Shown: piece after piece, positions 48,190 through 56,306 of the stretch
Layout: every line of letters starts with the position of its first letter
How positions within the stretch are numbered: the first letter of the stretch is position 1
Assembly: GCA_044224215.1 (NCBI GenBank)
Contig: JBGAKX010000002.1
Coordinates: 1-64,000, forward strand
Origin: DAOMFM01 sp035429825
GTDB taxonomy: Bacteria; Acidobacteriota; Blastocatellia; UBA7656; JADIYM01
Direction: 5' to 3'
DNA: 64,000 bases
Translations under genes and position numbers: made by a program
The notes under the pieces: generated by a model
The model's database searches: none
What the model was told of the DNA's origin: nothing
What the model saw: only the letters and a program-made list of their open reading frames with translations

Positions 48190-48687
48190 ATGACCCGTAC
48201 TCGCACAACGCGCGGAACGCTTCTCGCACTCGCAAGCATTTTATTTGCAGTACTTACGGCGGGTGGCCAGGTGGTTCCGGGGCAGTCCGGCTACACGATC
48301 GAGCCGGGCGAACCGTCCGACCTCCACGGCGTCAAGACGGTGTTCGTTGCCATCGTTGCGACCGACGTGGAGCGTGCACGTTTCACCCAGGCACTCGAAG
48401 CGCTCGACCTGACCGTCGTAGACGACCAGGACACGGCGGATGTCACGTTGCTGCTCGCTTCTCCGGTCACGAGCGTCGGCGGTGTGCCGGTCGCCTCGGG
48501 CAGCAGCACGTTGTCCAACGGCGCCGAGAACGCACCCCACATCACGGTCGCGATCATCCGTGCGGCGGGAAAGGACCACGGACGCATCGTGTACACGAGA
48601 CGCTTCCCGGTCGGTGGCTCGGAGGCTCCACTGGCGAACCTGCTGGAGCGGTTTCGCGAAATCTACAAGAGCGCGAATCCCACGTAG
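48190..48687 (+). CDS. Exported protein, unknown
   Basis: This 165-residue protein starts at ATG 48190 with an N-terminal signal (RTTRGTLLALASILFAVLTAGGQ). The mature part has an alpha/beta character: DLHGVKTVFVAIVATDVERARFTQALEALDLTVVDDQDTADVTLLLASP, then HITVAIIRAAGKDHGRIVYTRRFPV. The repeat of V-x-V-x-I strands and the D-D-Q-D-T-A-D-V-T-L-L-L segment recall small proteins with a lipoprotein-like DUF fold, unassigned. Confidence 0.6.
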   Translation: MTRTRTTRGTLLALASILFAVLTAGGQVVPGQSGYTIEPGEPSDLHGVKTVFVAIVATDVERARFTQALEALDLTVVDDQDTADVTLLLASPVTSVGGVPVASGSSTLSNGAENAPHITVAIIRAAGKDHGRIVYTRRFPVGGSEAPLANLLERFREIYKSANPT

Positions 48688-48726
48688 CGCCGGGTGCGAT
48701 GCGGCGCACTGCGGGCGGCGCGCGTG

Positions 48727-49164
48727 TTACGAAGCCGGGTGCAAGGGAAGCCCGAAGTGGTGGCACTCGATCCGCATCCGCTTCAGCAGATAGAAGCGAT
48801 GGGCCGCAAAGCGATGAACCCCCGAGTCCAGGTGCAGCTCGTCGCAGTTGTCCTCCCTGGCATACGCCACGATCCAGTCAAAGAGCGCGCCCCCGTAGCC
48901 CTTCGAACGGTCCGCGCTCGCGCACACAAGGTCATCGACATAGAGAAAGCGGCCCCACGCCAGACACTCCGAGACGCGGAATCCGGCGACCGCTCTGACC
49001 TCCCCGTCGAGGACATACGCAAGCTGGTAGGCCGCGATCTCGCCTTGTCGCCGCACGCGACGCAGAAACTCGTCGGGTTGCACGTGCGGGCGCAACTCGC
49101 TCATCACCGGATAGCAACTTTGAATCTCGCCATCGGAGCGGGCGATTCGAATGTCGTGCGCCAT
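48727..49164 (-). CDS. GNAT-family N-acetyltransferase
   Basis: From ATG 49164 the protein has 145 residues. DIRIARSDGEIQSCYPVMSELRPHV, VRAVAGFRVSECLAWGRFLYVDDLVCASADRSKGYGGALFDWIVAYAREDNCDELHLDSGVHRFAAHRFYLLKRM is a GNAT fold with the acetyl-CoA loop R-S-K-G-Y-G-G-A-L and a terminal strand. The D-S-G-V-x-R-x-x-A-H-R-F-Y block is characteristic. It lies against the prevailing direction. Confidence 0.9.
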   Translation of the reverse strand: MAHDIRIARSDGEIQSCYPVMSELRPHVQPDEFLRRVRRQGEIAAYQLAYVLDGEVRAVAGFRVSECLAWGRFLYVDDLVCASADRSKGYGGALFDWIVAYAREDNCDELHLDSGVHRFAAHRFYLLKRMRIECHHFGLPLHPAS

Positions 49165-49432
49165 GTGATCCTCCATCAACGTGAACGTGAACGTGAGGAT
49201 AGCGACGCCTTCCCCGTGGGCATAGGACCATTGACTGCGGCCGTAGCGATACCAATTGCCGTTCCGGCCGAGAACGCGGCCCGTGTGACGCGAATCAAGC
49301 GAATGCTGGACGGATTGTGCGGTCCGTCGAGCGCAAGCGACGTGTACTACGGGGACTGTGATCCGTGATAAGAGGAATCATCCGGTCGCGCCCAAGGCTC
49401 AACCAAGGCGTCGACACTCGAGTGAGACAACC

Positions 49433-49798
49433 ATGAAGATGAACAGGCTGATCCCGATGCTGCCGGTCAGGAGCATGCCGGCAAGCGTGAACTACTACTG
49501 CGGAATGCTGGGTTTTGAGGTCGAGACGCGCAATGACGACTGGGGCTGGGCAATGCTGCGTTTCGACGAGTGCCGGTTGATGCTGGATCAATCGATCAAC
49601 GCGCACCCGGCGTCGCCTCGGGACGCGATCCTCTACCTGTACCCGGACGACATTGTCGAGTATCACAACCAAGTTCGGAAGAACGGCCTGGTCGTGCCCG
49701 ATCTCGACGTCACGTTCTACGGCCTCACCGAATTTCGGATAGACGATCCGGACGGGAACCGGTTGTGGATCGGCCAGGACACGTCGACCGGGGAGTAG
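49433..49798 (+). CDS. VOC/bleomycin resistance-like protein
   Basis: This 121-residue protein starts at ATG 49433. NRLIPMLPVRSMPASVNYYCGMLGFEVETRNDDWGWAMLRFDECRLMLDQ, LYLYPDDIVEYHNQVRKNGLVVPDLDVTFYGLTEFRIDDPDGNRLWIGQ. The R-F-D-x-x-R-L-M-L-D and F-R-I-D-D-P-D-G-N-R-L-W motifs mark the bleomycin resistance-like branch. An attC remnant follows immediately. Confidence 0.9.
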   Translation: MKMNRLIPMLPVRSMPASVNYYCGMLGFEVETRNDDWGWAMLRFDECRLMLDQSINAHPASPRDAILYLYPDDIVEYHNQVRKNGLVVPDLDVTFYGLTEFRIDDPDGNRLWIGQDTSTGE

Positions 49799-49811
49799 CC
49801 GTTCGGCGCCG

Positions 49812-49856
49812 CGCCGCCGAGGCTGATCGGCTATTTTCCTGTGAATCGTGTGCCAA
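49812..49856 (+). repeat. attC interior remnant
   Basis: GCCGCCGAGGCTGATCGGCTA then TTTTCCTGTGAATCGTGTGCC corresponds to an array attC interior (CGGGGCTTGATCGGTTATCC, TTGGTTGATCGCGCGCGCC). A GTTCGGC at 49800-49806 precedes it. Confidence 0.45.
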
Positions 49857-50608
49857 TGAGTCACCAGTCGGTTGCGCTCCATGACATCGAGCTGCACTTT
49901 GACGTCCGGGGCGACGGCGAGCCTCTGATCCTGCTGCACGGAGGCGGCGGCGTCGGGTCGAACTGGAGCGTTTTGTTTCCAGAGCCACCTGCAGGCTTTC
50001 GCCTCGTCATTCCCGACCTGCGCGGGCACGGGAAGTCGACGAATCCATCGGGGCAGTTCACATTCCGCCAGTTTGCGCTCGATGTCCTCGCACTGCTCGA
50101 CCACCTGGAGATCGAGCGGTGCAAGGCTATCGGCGTAAGCCTTGGCGCCAAGACGCTGCTTCACGTGGCGACGCAGCAACCGGCTCGACTCGATGCAATG
50201 GTGCTCGCGAGCGCCGCACCATATTTTCCGGAGCAGGCGAGGGCGCTGATGCGCGACATGCGACCGGACAATCGAACCGACGCAGAATGGAAGCAGATGC
50301 GGTCGTGGCACCGGGATGACGACCAGATCAGGGCGCTGTGGGGCATGGCGCGCGCGTTTGCAGAAGACCATGACGATCACAACTTCACGCCGTTGCAGCT
50401 CTCGACGATCACGGCACGAACGCTGATCGTGCACGGGGATCGCGATGAACTGTACCCGGTGAGGCTGGCGGTGGAGTTGTACGAATCGATCCAGCGTGCG
50501 TCGCTGTGGGTCGTCCCGAACGCGGGTCACGGACTGATATTCGGTGCGATGGCGGCGCAGTTCGTGGCGACGGCCCTCGCGTTTCTGAGTGAGGACGCGA
50601 TTCCATGA
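49856..50608 (+). CDS. Alpha/beta hydrolase
   Basis: From ATG 49856 the protein has 250 residues. LILLHGGGGVGSNWSVLFPE has the H-G-G oxyanion region, AIGVSLGAKTLLHVATQQP the nucleophile elbow G-V-S-L-G (Ser about residue 97), HGDRDELYPV the acid, and NAGHGLIFG the His. Triad complete; it probably hydrolyses an ester or lactone. It overlaps the M28 peptidase start by 4 nt (ATGA), so the two are translationally coupled. Confidence 0.92.
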   Translation: MSHQSVALHDIELHFDVRGDGEPLILLHGGGGVGSNWSVLFPEPPAGFRLVIPDLRGHGKSTNPSGQFTFRQFALDVLALLDHLEIERCKAIGVSLGAKTLLHVATQQPARLDAMVLASAAPYFPEQARALMRDMRPDNRTDAEWKQMRSWHRDDDQIRALWGMARAFAEDHDDHNFTPLQLSTITARTLIVHGDRDELYPVRLAVELYESIQRASLWVVPNAGHGLIFGAMAAQFVATALAFLSEDAIP

Positions 50609-51441
50609 GCGTGCGCAATGCCCTTCGAATCCTTGCAGTCCTCGCCGTCGCGGGATCCGCGACGTTCGCGCGCGCGCAATCGCCGGCACCGTCGTCGCCG
50701 CTCTCGACTCCGGCCCAGATCGACGCGAGCCTTCACAAGGTCCCCTGCGACAACGACATGCGGCTCGAGGCCGTCAAGCAGCTGTTCCTCGCAAACGGCG
50801 CGACGCAGTCCGATCTCTGCCTCGACGAGTTCAGAGAGACGACAAACCTGGTGGTGACGGTTCGTGGCACCGGCTCGGGCTATGTCGTCGTTGGCGCGCA
50901 CTACGACAAGGTCGCGCACGGTTGCGGTGCGATCGACAACTGGACCGGCATCGTGCTGCTCGCGCACCTCTACGGGACCGTGCGGCAGACTGCGCCGTCC
51001 AAGACGTACCTGTTCGTTGCGTTCGGCCGCGAGGAATCCGGGCTGGTCGGCTCCAAGGCAATGGTCAACGCAATGTCGAAACAGGAGCGCAAGCTCTACT
51101 GCGCGATGATCAACCTCGACAGCTTTGGCCTTGCGCGCCCGCAGGTGCTCCGAAACGTCTCGTCGGCGGATCTCACGGAGTTCGTTTCAAAGGTCGCAAA
51201 GGAGCTGTCCGTACCGTTTGCTTCCGCCTCGGCGTACGCGGATGCCGACTCTACCCCGTTCAGGACCAACGGAATCCCGGCGGTAACACTGCACGCGCTC
51301 TCGAACGACTGGGCGCAGATTCTGCACTCGACGAGCGACACGCTCGACAGGATCAACCTTGGCAGCGTGTACCAGAGCTACTACCTCGCGCTCAACGTGC
51401 TCGCTCGCCTGGATGGCTGCGATTGCAATCAGTTCAGATGA
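50605..51441 (+). CDS. M28-family zinc aminopeptidase, exported
   Basis: This 278-residue protein starts at ATG 50605 with a signal peptide (RNALRILAVLAVAGSATFARA). Two-zinc M28 ligands are visible: His in VVGAHYDKVAHGCGAIDNWTG, Asp in the same block, Glu-Glu in FVAFGREESGLVGSKAMV, Asp in MINLDSFGLARP and His in QILHSTSDTLDRINLG. The enzyme removes N-terminal residues from peptides in the periplasm or outside. It is co-transcribed with the hydrolase. The C-terminus is rich in Cys (DGCDCNQ). Confidence 0.92.
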   Translation: MSVRNALRILAVLAVAGSATFARAQSPAPSSPLSTPAQIDASLHKVPCDNDMRLEAVKQLFLANGATQSDLCLDEFRETTNLVVTVRGTGSGYVVVGAHYDKVAHGCGAIDNWTGIVLLAHLYGTVRQTAPSKTYLFVAFGREESGLVGSKAMVNAMSKQERKLYCAMINLDSFGLARPQVLRNVSSADLTEFVSKVAKELSVPFASASAYADADSTPFRTNGIPAVTLHALSNDWAQILHSTSDTLDRINLGSVYQSYYLALNVLARLDGCDCNQFR

Positions 51442-51560
51442 ATGCTGGCAAACTTTTGAATGTACCGGAGCGTCTGGAATGGTCGTGATAAGGTTCGGGA
51501 AGCCCTCGCCGACTGTCGCGGGCGCGGCTGGGCAAGTCACAGGCAAGGAGCGATACAGTC

Positions 51561-51824
51561 ATGGAGCGAACACTCTCACGCCGTCACGCGGTCGGCAGGT
51601 TGCTGGCGGTGGCAGGCGCCGGAATGGTGGCGGCCTCGTCCGGGCAGGCTGCGGACGAGCAGCCGCACATGAGGGCCGCGCTGGAGGCGCTGCGCAAGGC
51701 AGAGGCTGAACTGTCGGTAGCGACAGCCGACAAGGGCGGACATCGCGTCGCAGCCGAGAAGCTGGTGCGCCAGGCGATCAGTGAAGTCCAGGCAGGAATC
51801 GGCTACGACAATCGACACCCATAG
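51561..51824 (+). CDS. Small exported protein with helical domain
   Basis: This 87-residue protein starts at ATG 51561 after AAGGAG. A twin-arginine-like start (SRRHAVGRLLAVAGAGMVAAS) precedes a helical hairpin HMRAALEALRKAEAELSVATADKGGHRVAAEKLVRQAISEVQAGIGYD. The H-M-x-x-A-L-x-A-L-x-x-A-x-x-x-L-x-x-A-x-x-D-K-G-G-H-R pattern is found in small exported bacterial proteins, function unknown. Confidence 0.75.
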   Translation: MERTLSRRHAVGRLLAVAGAGMVAASSGQAADEQPHMRAALEALRKAEAELSVATADKGGHRVAAEKLVRQAISEVQAGIGYDNRHP

Positions 51825-51867
51825 AACGGGTTTGCCGCTCACAGGCGATCCCGAAGGTGACGACCGG

Positions 51868-51931
51868 GGCCGGAGCAACCGTGACCGATTCATCCGCGGC
51901 CGTCGCGCCGGCCCCTTGAGCCTTCGCGGCC
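51868..51931 (+). repeat. Remnant of an attC 9-type site
   Basis: GGAGCAACCGTGACCGATTC and GCCGTCGCGCCGGCCCCTTGA; the second block differs from 5320-5340 of attC 9 by one base. No intact cores. Confidence 0.5.
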
Positions 51932-51968
51932 GGTGTCCTTCATCGTTACCAGCATCAGGGGCGACACG

Positions 51969-52436
51969 GTGATTCTCGGCATCCTCTCTGACACGCACGG
52001 TCTGCTTCGGCCGGAAGCGATCTCGGCACTCGGCGGTTCGGACCTCATCCTGCACGCTGGCGACGTCGGCAAACCCGAAGTGCTCGCGCAACTCGAACGA
52101 ATTGCCCCGACGATTGCGGTGCGAGGCAACAACGATCGCGGGTCGTGGGCTCTCGAACTGGAAGAAGCCAGGCGCATCGAGGTGCGCGAGACCTTCGTGT
52201 ACCTGTTGCATGATCTCGGCGACCTCGCCATCGATCCGGAGGCGACGGGTATCGGGATCGTCGTAAGCGGGCATTCCCACAAGCCGAAGGCAGAAGTCCG
52301 CAACGACGTGCTCTATCTGAACCCCGGCAGCGCGGGACCTCGGAGGTTCCGGCTCCCGGTCACGCTGGCACGAGTGAGACTCGACGGTGCCGGCATCGCG
52401 CACGAGATCATCGATCTCGTCGGCGCCGATCGGTAG
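51969..52436 (+). CDS. YfcE/MJ0936-type metallophosphoesterase
   Basis: This 155-residue protein starts at GTG 51969, which places VILGILSDTHGLLRPEA at the N-terminus like other family members; GTG 51933 is an earlier option. SDTHG, LILHAGDVGKPEVL, VRGNNDRG and VVSGHSHKPK are the metal-binding motifs, followed by LYLNPGSAGPRRF. Members are small phosphodiesterases with Mn or Ni. Complete family length. Confidence 0.93.
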   Translation: MILGILSDTHGLLRPEAISALGGSDLILHAGDVGKPEVLAQLERIAPTIAVRGNNDRGSWALELEEARRIEVRETFVYLLHDLGDLAIDPEATGIGIVVSGHSHKPKAEVRNDVLYLNPGSAGPRRFRLPVTLARVRLDGAGIAHEIIDLVGADR

Positions 52437-52592
52437 GGCGCGGGGAACCCGGGGACGCAACGCGTCGGAACGCCTCGGGAGCTTATCGTTGCGCTTGCGG
52501 CGGGCGTCCGTATGATCAATGCTGACACGACGGCCTGGTTCGCACGTATCAGGTCATAGCTTGTTCGTCGATGCAGAGGTAACCGGAACGCC

Positions 52593-53075
52593 ATGTATTG
52601 CCCGAAATGCGGATCACAGACCCTCGACGAAGCGAAGTTCTGCCGTGGATGCGGCGCGGACGTGAGCCTTGTCCCGATGGCAATCACCGGCCAGCTCACG
52701 CCGGTGTCCATGCCTCCGCCGCCGTCCCGCGACATCCAGCGCAGCCAGGCAAGAGCTATCACGAACACGATGACGGGCTTTGGCTTTCTGGTCGTCGCGT
52801 TTTCGGCTCTTATCTTCGCGCCGGCTGGCCACTTGTGGTGGTTCTGGATGCTGATCCCGGCGTTCGCTCTCATGGGAACCGGGCTCGCGGCGTACGCGCG
52901 CTATCGGACCATGATTCGAGGTATCCCCGGAATGCCATTGCTCCCCACATCGGACGATTTGGCGAACGGTCGGGCGTCGTTGAAGAGCGGATTCACGGGC
53001 GCGCTCCCACCGCCGAGCGTGAGCGAGGTCACGACACGTCATCTTGGCGACCGCATTGACAGGTCGACCGAATAG
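52593..53075 (+). CDS. Zinc-ribbon membrane protein (paralogue C)
   Basis: This 160-residue protein starts at ATG 52593. Zinc ribbon MYCPKCGSQTLDEAKFCRGCG, two hydrophobic helices (GFGFLVVAFSALIFAPAG and WWFWMLIPAFALMGTGLAAY), and the tail PPPSVSEVTTRHLGD. The tail motif P-x-S-V-x-E-x-T-T-R-x-L is shared with 31821. The stop TAG falls in an attC 5' arm remnant, as in paralogue A. Function unknown. Confidence 0.8.
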   Translation: MYCPKCGSQTLDEAKFCRGCGADVSLVPMAITGQLTPVSMPPPPSRDIQRSQARAITNTMTGFGFLVVAFSALIFAPAGHLWWFWMLIPAFALMGTGLAAYARYRTMIRGIPGMPLLPTSDDLANGRASLKSGFTGALPPPSVSEVTTRHLGDRIDRSTE

Positions 53076-53110
53076 CGATCGACCCGCGGTGCGCGACGGA
53101 TCTTCGACGG
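53067..53110 (+). repeat. attC 5' arm remnant
   Basis: ACCGAAT (53067-53073), then AGCGATCGACCCGCGGTGCGC, similar to attC 13. The 3' half is absent. The stop codon of the upstream gene lies inside it. Confidence 0.5.
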
Positions 53111-53146
53111 CACGGCTCGATTGCACGAACACGACAGGAGGAACGC

Positions 53147-53557
53147 ATGCGCCCGCAACCTCTGATCGCCGTCTCGGATGTCGAGGCGAGCAGTCGCTGG
53201 TACCAGGAGCTCCTCGGCTGCCGCAGTGCCCACGGCGGCCCCGAGTACGAGCGTCTCGAGGTGGATGGCGTCCTCGTCATGCAGCTGCACCGGTTCGAGG
53301 TTGACCATCATCACGGTCCGATCGGGAACGCGGACGACAAGCCGTACGGTAACGGCGTGCTGCTGTGGTTCGAGATCGACGATTTCGACGCTGCAGCTTT
53401 ACGCGCGTCGGCGATGAAGGCGGAGGTTGTGTTGCCGCGGCACCGGAACCCGCCCGATGGAAACGGAGGTCCGAACCACTGGGAAATCTGGCTTCGCGAC
53501 CCGGATGGATACACGGTGGTGCTTGCGAGCCCGGACGGCAGCGCCGGCCCGGCATAG
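53147..53557 (+). CDS. VOC family protein
   Basis: This 136-residue protein starts at ATG 53147 after AGGAGG. PLIAVSDVEASSRWYQELLGCRSAHGGPEYERLEVDGVLVMQLHRFEVDHHHG, then VLLWFEIDDFDAAALRASAMKAEVVLPRHRNPPDGNGGPNHWEIWLRDPDGYTVVLASPDG. H-W-E-I-W-L-R-D-P-D-G-Y is a strong glyoxalase-family end. It is 136 residues, the usual length. Confidence 0.93.
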   Translation: MRPQPLIAVSDVEASSRWYQELLGCRSAHGGPEYERLEVDGVLVMQLHRFEVDHHHGPIGNADDKPYGNGVLLWFEIDDFDAAALRASAMKAEVVLPRHRNPPDGNGGPNHWEIWLRDPDGYTVVLASPDGSAGPA

Positions 53558-53570
53558 CTGGAGCGTGACA

Positions 53571-53801
53571 ATGGATACGGACGACGAGGTTCGCGAACGA
53601 CTTCAACGACTCGAGCGCAAGGTCGAGTTTCTGCTTCGCCATTTTGAGCTCACGGAACAGGCACAGTATGGCCAGCAGGCGTACGGCGAGGTCCTGACCC
53701 TGAAACGTGCTGGCCGACTGATCGATGCGATCAAGCTGTATCGTGAATTGACCGGCGTCGGGCTTGCCGAGGCCAAGGCCTATGTCGATCGCCTGCAGTG
53801 A
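53571..53801 (+). CDS. Short protein with L7/L12 C-terminal-like domain
   Basis: This 76-residue protein starts at ATG 53571. A short coiled-coil-like helix (DEVRERLQRLERKVEFLLRHFEL) leads to VLTLKRAGRLIDAIKLYRELTGVGLAEAKAYVDRLQ, which closely follows the ribosomal L7/L12 C-terminal helix pair (A-I-K-L-x-R-E-x-T-G-L-G-L-x-E-A-K). Stand-alone L12-CTD proteins occur in many bacteria and may bind translation factors or act elsewhere. It is 13 bp after the VOC gene. Confidence 0.8.
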   Translation: MDTDDEVRERLQRLERKVEFLLRHFELTEQAQYGQQAYGEVLTLKRAGRLIDAIKLYRELTGVGLAEAKAYVDRLQ

Positions 53802-53853
53802 ACCCCGGGTCAACCGATGCTGACCGGGAGATCAACCTCGCGGGGATGGCACC

Positions 53854-54276
53854 ATGTCTGAAGTGTCGACGTTCCGCCTCTACCTGTTGCGAGCCACGTA
53901 TCTGTTGCTCGTCGTCGGACTGGGACTCTCGATATGGCCGGGGATTCTCCATCCGCCGCGAGACCTGGCGCTCATGCGCGGTGTGGTTCGCGGTCTCCTC
54001 GGGGCGGTCTCGCTCCTGGCGGTCCTGGGGATTCGGTATCCGCTCAAGATGCTGCCGCTGCTCATGTTCGAGCTTGTGTGGAAGTCGATCTGGGTTCTGG
54101 TGTTCGGACTTCCCCTGTGGTCTGCTCAACAGATGGACCCGGACACGCACGAAACGTGGAATGCCTGCCTGATGGGTCTTGTGGTGTTTCCGATCGCGAT
54201 CCCGTGGCGCTATGTGTTTGACCATTACGTAAGGGCCCCCGGCGACAGGTGGGGCAAGCCGCCGGCTGATAAATGA
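53854..54276 (+). CDS. Four-helix membrane protein
   Basis: This 140-residue protein starts at ATG 53854. Hydrophobic helices: TFRLYLLRATYLLLVVGLGL, GVVRGLLGAVSLLAVLGI, LPLLMFELVWKSIWVLVFGLPLW and MGLVVFPIAIPWRYVFDHYV. L-x-R-A-x-Y-L-L-L and P-L-x-x-F-E-x-x-W-K-x-x-W match a small conserved family of unknown role. It precedes the next membrane gene by 1 bp, so likely one operon. Confidence 0.75.
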   Translation: MSEVSTFRLYLLRATYLLLVVGLGLSIWPGILHPPRDLALMRGVVRGLLGAVSLLAVLGIRYPLKMLPLLMFELVWKSIWVLVFGLPLWSAQQMDPDTHETWNACLMGLVVFPIAIPWRYVFDHYVRAPGDRWGKPPADK

Positions 54277-54277
54277 C

Positions 54278-54628
54278 ATGAACGGCAACGAGCCACTGAA
54301 GCCACTCGCGGAGTACGGTCGGTTGCATCCCGCACCGGCTGCCTTGTCGATCTTTGAGTTCCTTGTTGCCGGGTTACCGACGGCGCTGTATCTGGCCCAA
54401 GCCGTCGATGCGCAACAGGCTGTGGCCTTTGGATGCAAGTGCCTCGTCGTGTTCCTGATCACGGGGCTGTTTCGTCACGGCTGCGGCTGGAGCACGCGGC
54501 CGACGCTTCTCGCGAGCGTCGTCCTCTTCCTTCCCGCTCTTGTCTGGGTGTATCACGCTGCGGTGCCAGGTCCTCCGCCAAACGCCACAGCGGCGGCGCT
54601 CGTCCATCGAATCTCAACGACCGTGTGA
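54278..54628 (+). CDS. Membrane protein, unknown
   Basis: This 116-residue protein starts at ATG 54278 right after the previous stop. Two or three hydrophobic helices (LSIFEFLVAGLPTALYLAQAV, VAFGCKCLVVFLITGLF, TLLASVVLFLPALVWVYHAAV) and a short polar tail. Not recognised. Organisation suggests co-transcription with the neighbour upstream and perhaps the next gene. Confidence 0.55.
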   Translation: MNGNEPLKPLAEYGRLHPAPAALSIFEFLVAGLPTALYLAQAVDAQQAVAFGCKCLVVFLITGLFRHGCGWSTRPTLLASVVLFLPALVWVYHAAVPGPPPNATAAALVHRISTTV

Positions 54629-54672
54629 ACCCGCGTGTCGAGTACGCATCCATCGTTCTTGCGAATCGAGCC

Positions 54673-55044
54673 ATGAGAATTCTCAGATCCATACTTGCCG
54701 TCGTGATCGGCTACATGGTCTTTGCCGTGTCCGCGTTCGCATTCTTTCAGCTTTCCGGACGGCCGCCGCATCAAGAGGCGCCGTTCTCGTTCGTGGTCGT
54801 CAGCGTTGTGTATGGCATGGCGTTCGCCGCGTTGGGCGGTTATCTGGCGGCGTGGTTGTCGGGGCGAAGGCCGCTCGCACACGCAGTCGCGGTTGCGACG
54901 GTTCTTGCGCTTGGCGCGACGGCTTCGTTGCTCGGTACGCTTGGCAAGGGCGCCGTCTGGTCGCAGGTTGCCGCACTCGTCTTCATGGCGCCGTGCGCTG
55001 CCCTGGGCGGCTGGCTGCGCGCAAGAAGGACGGCCGGTGCGTAA
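54673..55044 (+). CDS. Four-helix membrane protein
   Basis: From ATG 54673 the protein has 123 residues. RILRSILAVVIGYMVFAVSAFAFFQLSGRPPH is the first helix, FVVVSVVYGMAFAALGGYLAAWLSGRRPLAH the next two, and VATVLALGATASLLGT the third, with a final QVAALVFMAPCAALGGWLRAR. The G-G-Y-L-A-A-x-x-x-x-R-x-x-x-H pattern is common in small uncharacterised membrane proteins. A longer frame from 54433 overlaps the previous gene. Confidence 0.65.
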   Translation: MRILRSILAVVIGYMVFAVSAFAFFQLSGRPPHQEAPFSFVVVSVVYGMAFAALGGYLAAWLSGRRPLAHAVAVATVLALGATASLLGTLGKGAVWSQVAALVFMAPCAALGGWLRARRTAGA

Positions 55045-55147
55045 CTCCGCGTTGATCGAGAGCCAGTAACATTCCGCCGCGGCAGCGACGTTTCGTTCCC
55101 GGCAGAAAGCTCCGCAGCAGTGATCTCAACTTTCAAGGAGTCTGGAT

Positions 55148-56305
55148 ATGGATCGGCGACACTTCATGGCCGCCGGCGGGCTGTCGGCCGCAACACCGTT
55201 GCTTGCCCGGACGCTTGGAGCACGGACAATGACAGACACTCCATCTGAGGTCTCCACGCGCATCGATTTCACGTCGGACGGTCTCGGGCTCAACCCCCGC
55301 GAGTACGCCGCGCTGTTGCACGAGGCGGTGACGGCTCGAAACCTGGAAGCCGACTACTACTCGAACGGCGGATTCATCGCCGAGCTGGAACGGAAGTTTG
55401 CTCAGCTCCTGGGCAAGGAAGCCGCGATGTTCGTGTCGACCGGCACGCTGGCGAACCATCTCGCCATACGAAAGCTGGCGGGCGGCGACCGCCGGGTCCT
55501 GGTGCAGGCCGAGAGCCACTTCTATAACGACAGCGGCGATTGTGCCGAGACGTTGAGCGGGCTGAACCTCGTCCCGCTCGCGCTTGGCCGCAGCACGATC
55601 GACCTCGCGGACGTGAAGCTCTGGGTCGAGCGATCGGCCGGAGGCAGAGTTGAGATGAAGGTCGGCGTGATCTCCATCGAAAGCCCGGTCCGGCGCAGGG
55701 ACCACGAGATGGTCGACTTTGCGGAGCTGCAGCGCGTTTGCGGCTACGCGCGCGAGCGGGGCATCCGTCTGCACCTGGACGGAGCGCGCATGTTCAACCT
55801 CCCGTATCATTCCGGAAAGAGCGTCCGGGAGTACGCGGCCCTGTTCGACACCGTGTACGTGTCCTTGTGGAAGCACTTCAACGGCGCCTCCGGCGCGATC
55901 CTGGCCGGCGACGCAAAGTTCATCGATGGGCTGTTCCACGTTCGGAGGATGTTCGGCGGCTCGTTGCCCCAGGCGTGGCCGGAAGTCGCATTGGTCACAC
56001 AATTTGCGGATGGCTACGAAGCGGAATACGCCAGGGCGTGGCAGGCCGCGGATCAGTTGATCGCGCTGCTCCAGTCCGACGGCCGCTTCAAGGTGCAGAA
56101 GGTGCCGAACGGCACGAGCCGGTTCCTGCTGACGGCCGCCGGCGTGGCGCCCGAGGTTCTGGCCGAGCGAGCGTCGAAGCGGGGCGTGATCCTTCCGCAT
56201 GCCCGGCCCGACACGGGAGTGTTTCCGCTGCAGGTGAACCCGACGCTCGTGCGGATGCCCGCCGCGACGCTGGCACGAATCCTGGCCGACTCGATTGAGG
56301 GCTGA
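55148..56305 (+). CDS. Tat-exported PLP enzyme, beta-eliminating lyase/threonine aldolase-like
   Basis: This 385-residue fold type I PLP enzyme starts at ATG 55148 after AAGGAG. A Tat-like signal (DRRHFMAAGGLSAATPLLAR) precedes the domain with AAMFVSTGTLANHLAIRKL, then the LHLDGARMFNLPYHS block with PLP-anchoring Asp, and VYVSLWKHFNGASGAIL with the Schiff-base Lys. It is like low-specificity L-threonine aldolases and tryptophanase-type lyases. A periplasmic location for a PLP enzyme is unusual. The next gene starts 1 bp after its stop codon. Confidence 0.88.
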   Translation: MDRRHFMAAGGLSAATPLLARTLGARTMTDTPSEVSTRIDFTSDGLGLNPREYAALLHEAVTARNLEADYYSNGGFIAELERKFAQLLGKEAAMFVSTGTLANHLAIRKLAGGDRRVLVQAESHFYNDSGDCAETLSGLNLVPLALGRSTIDLADVKLWVERSAGGRVEMKVGVISIESPVRRRDHEMVDFAELQRVCGYARERGIRLHLDGARMFNLPYHSGKSVREYAALFDTVYVSLWKHFNGASGAILAGDAKFIDGLFHVRRMFGGSLPQAWPEVALVTQFADGYEAEYARAWQAADQLIALLQSDGRFKVQKVPNGTSRFLLTAAGVAPEVLAERASKRGVILPHARPDTGVFPLQVNPTLVRMPAATLARILADSIEG

Positions 56306-56306
56306 C

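Noticed and set aside
49180..49200. GAACGT tandem triplet near the GNAT gene start
   Set aside because: Only about three copies; too short to call a functional repeat.
49295..50689. 464-residue minus-strand frame
   Set aside because: Mirrors the VOC and alpha/beta hydrolase genes on the plus strand; His/Arg/Val-rich shadow translation.
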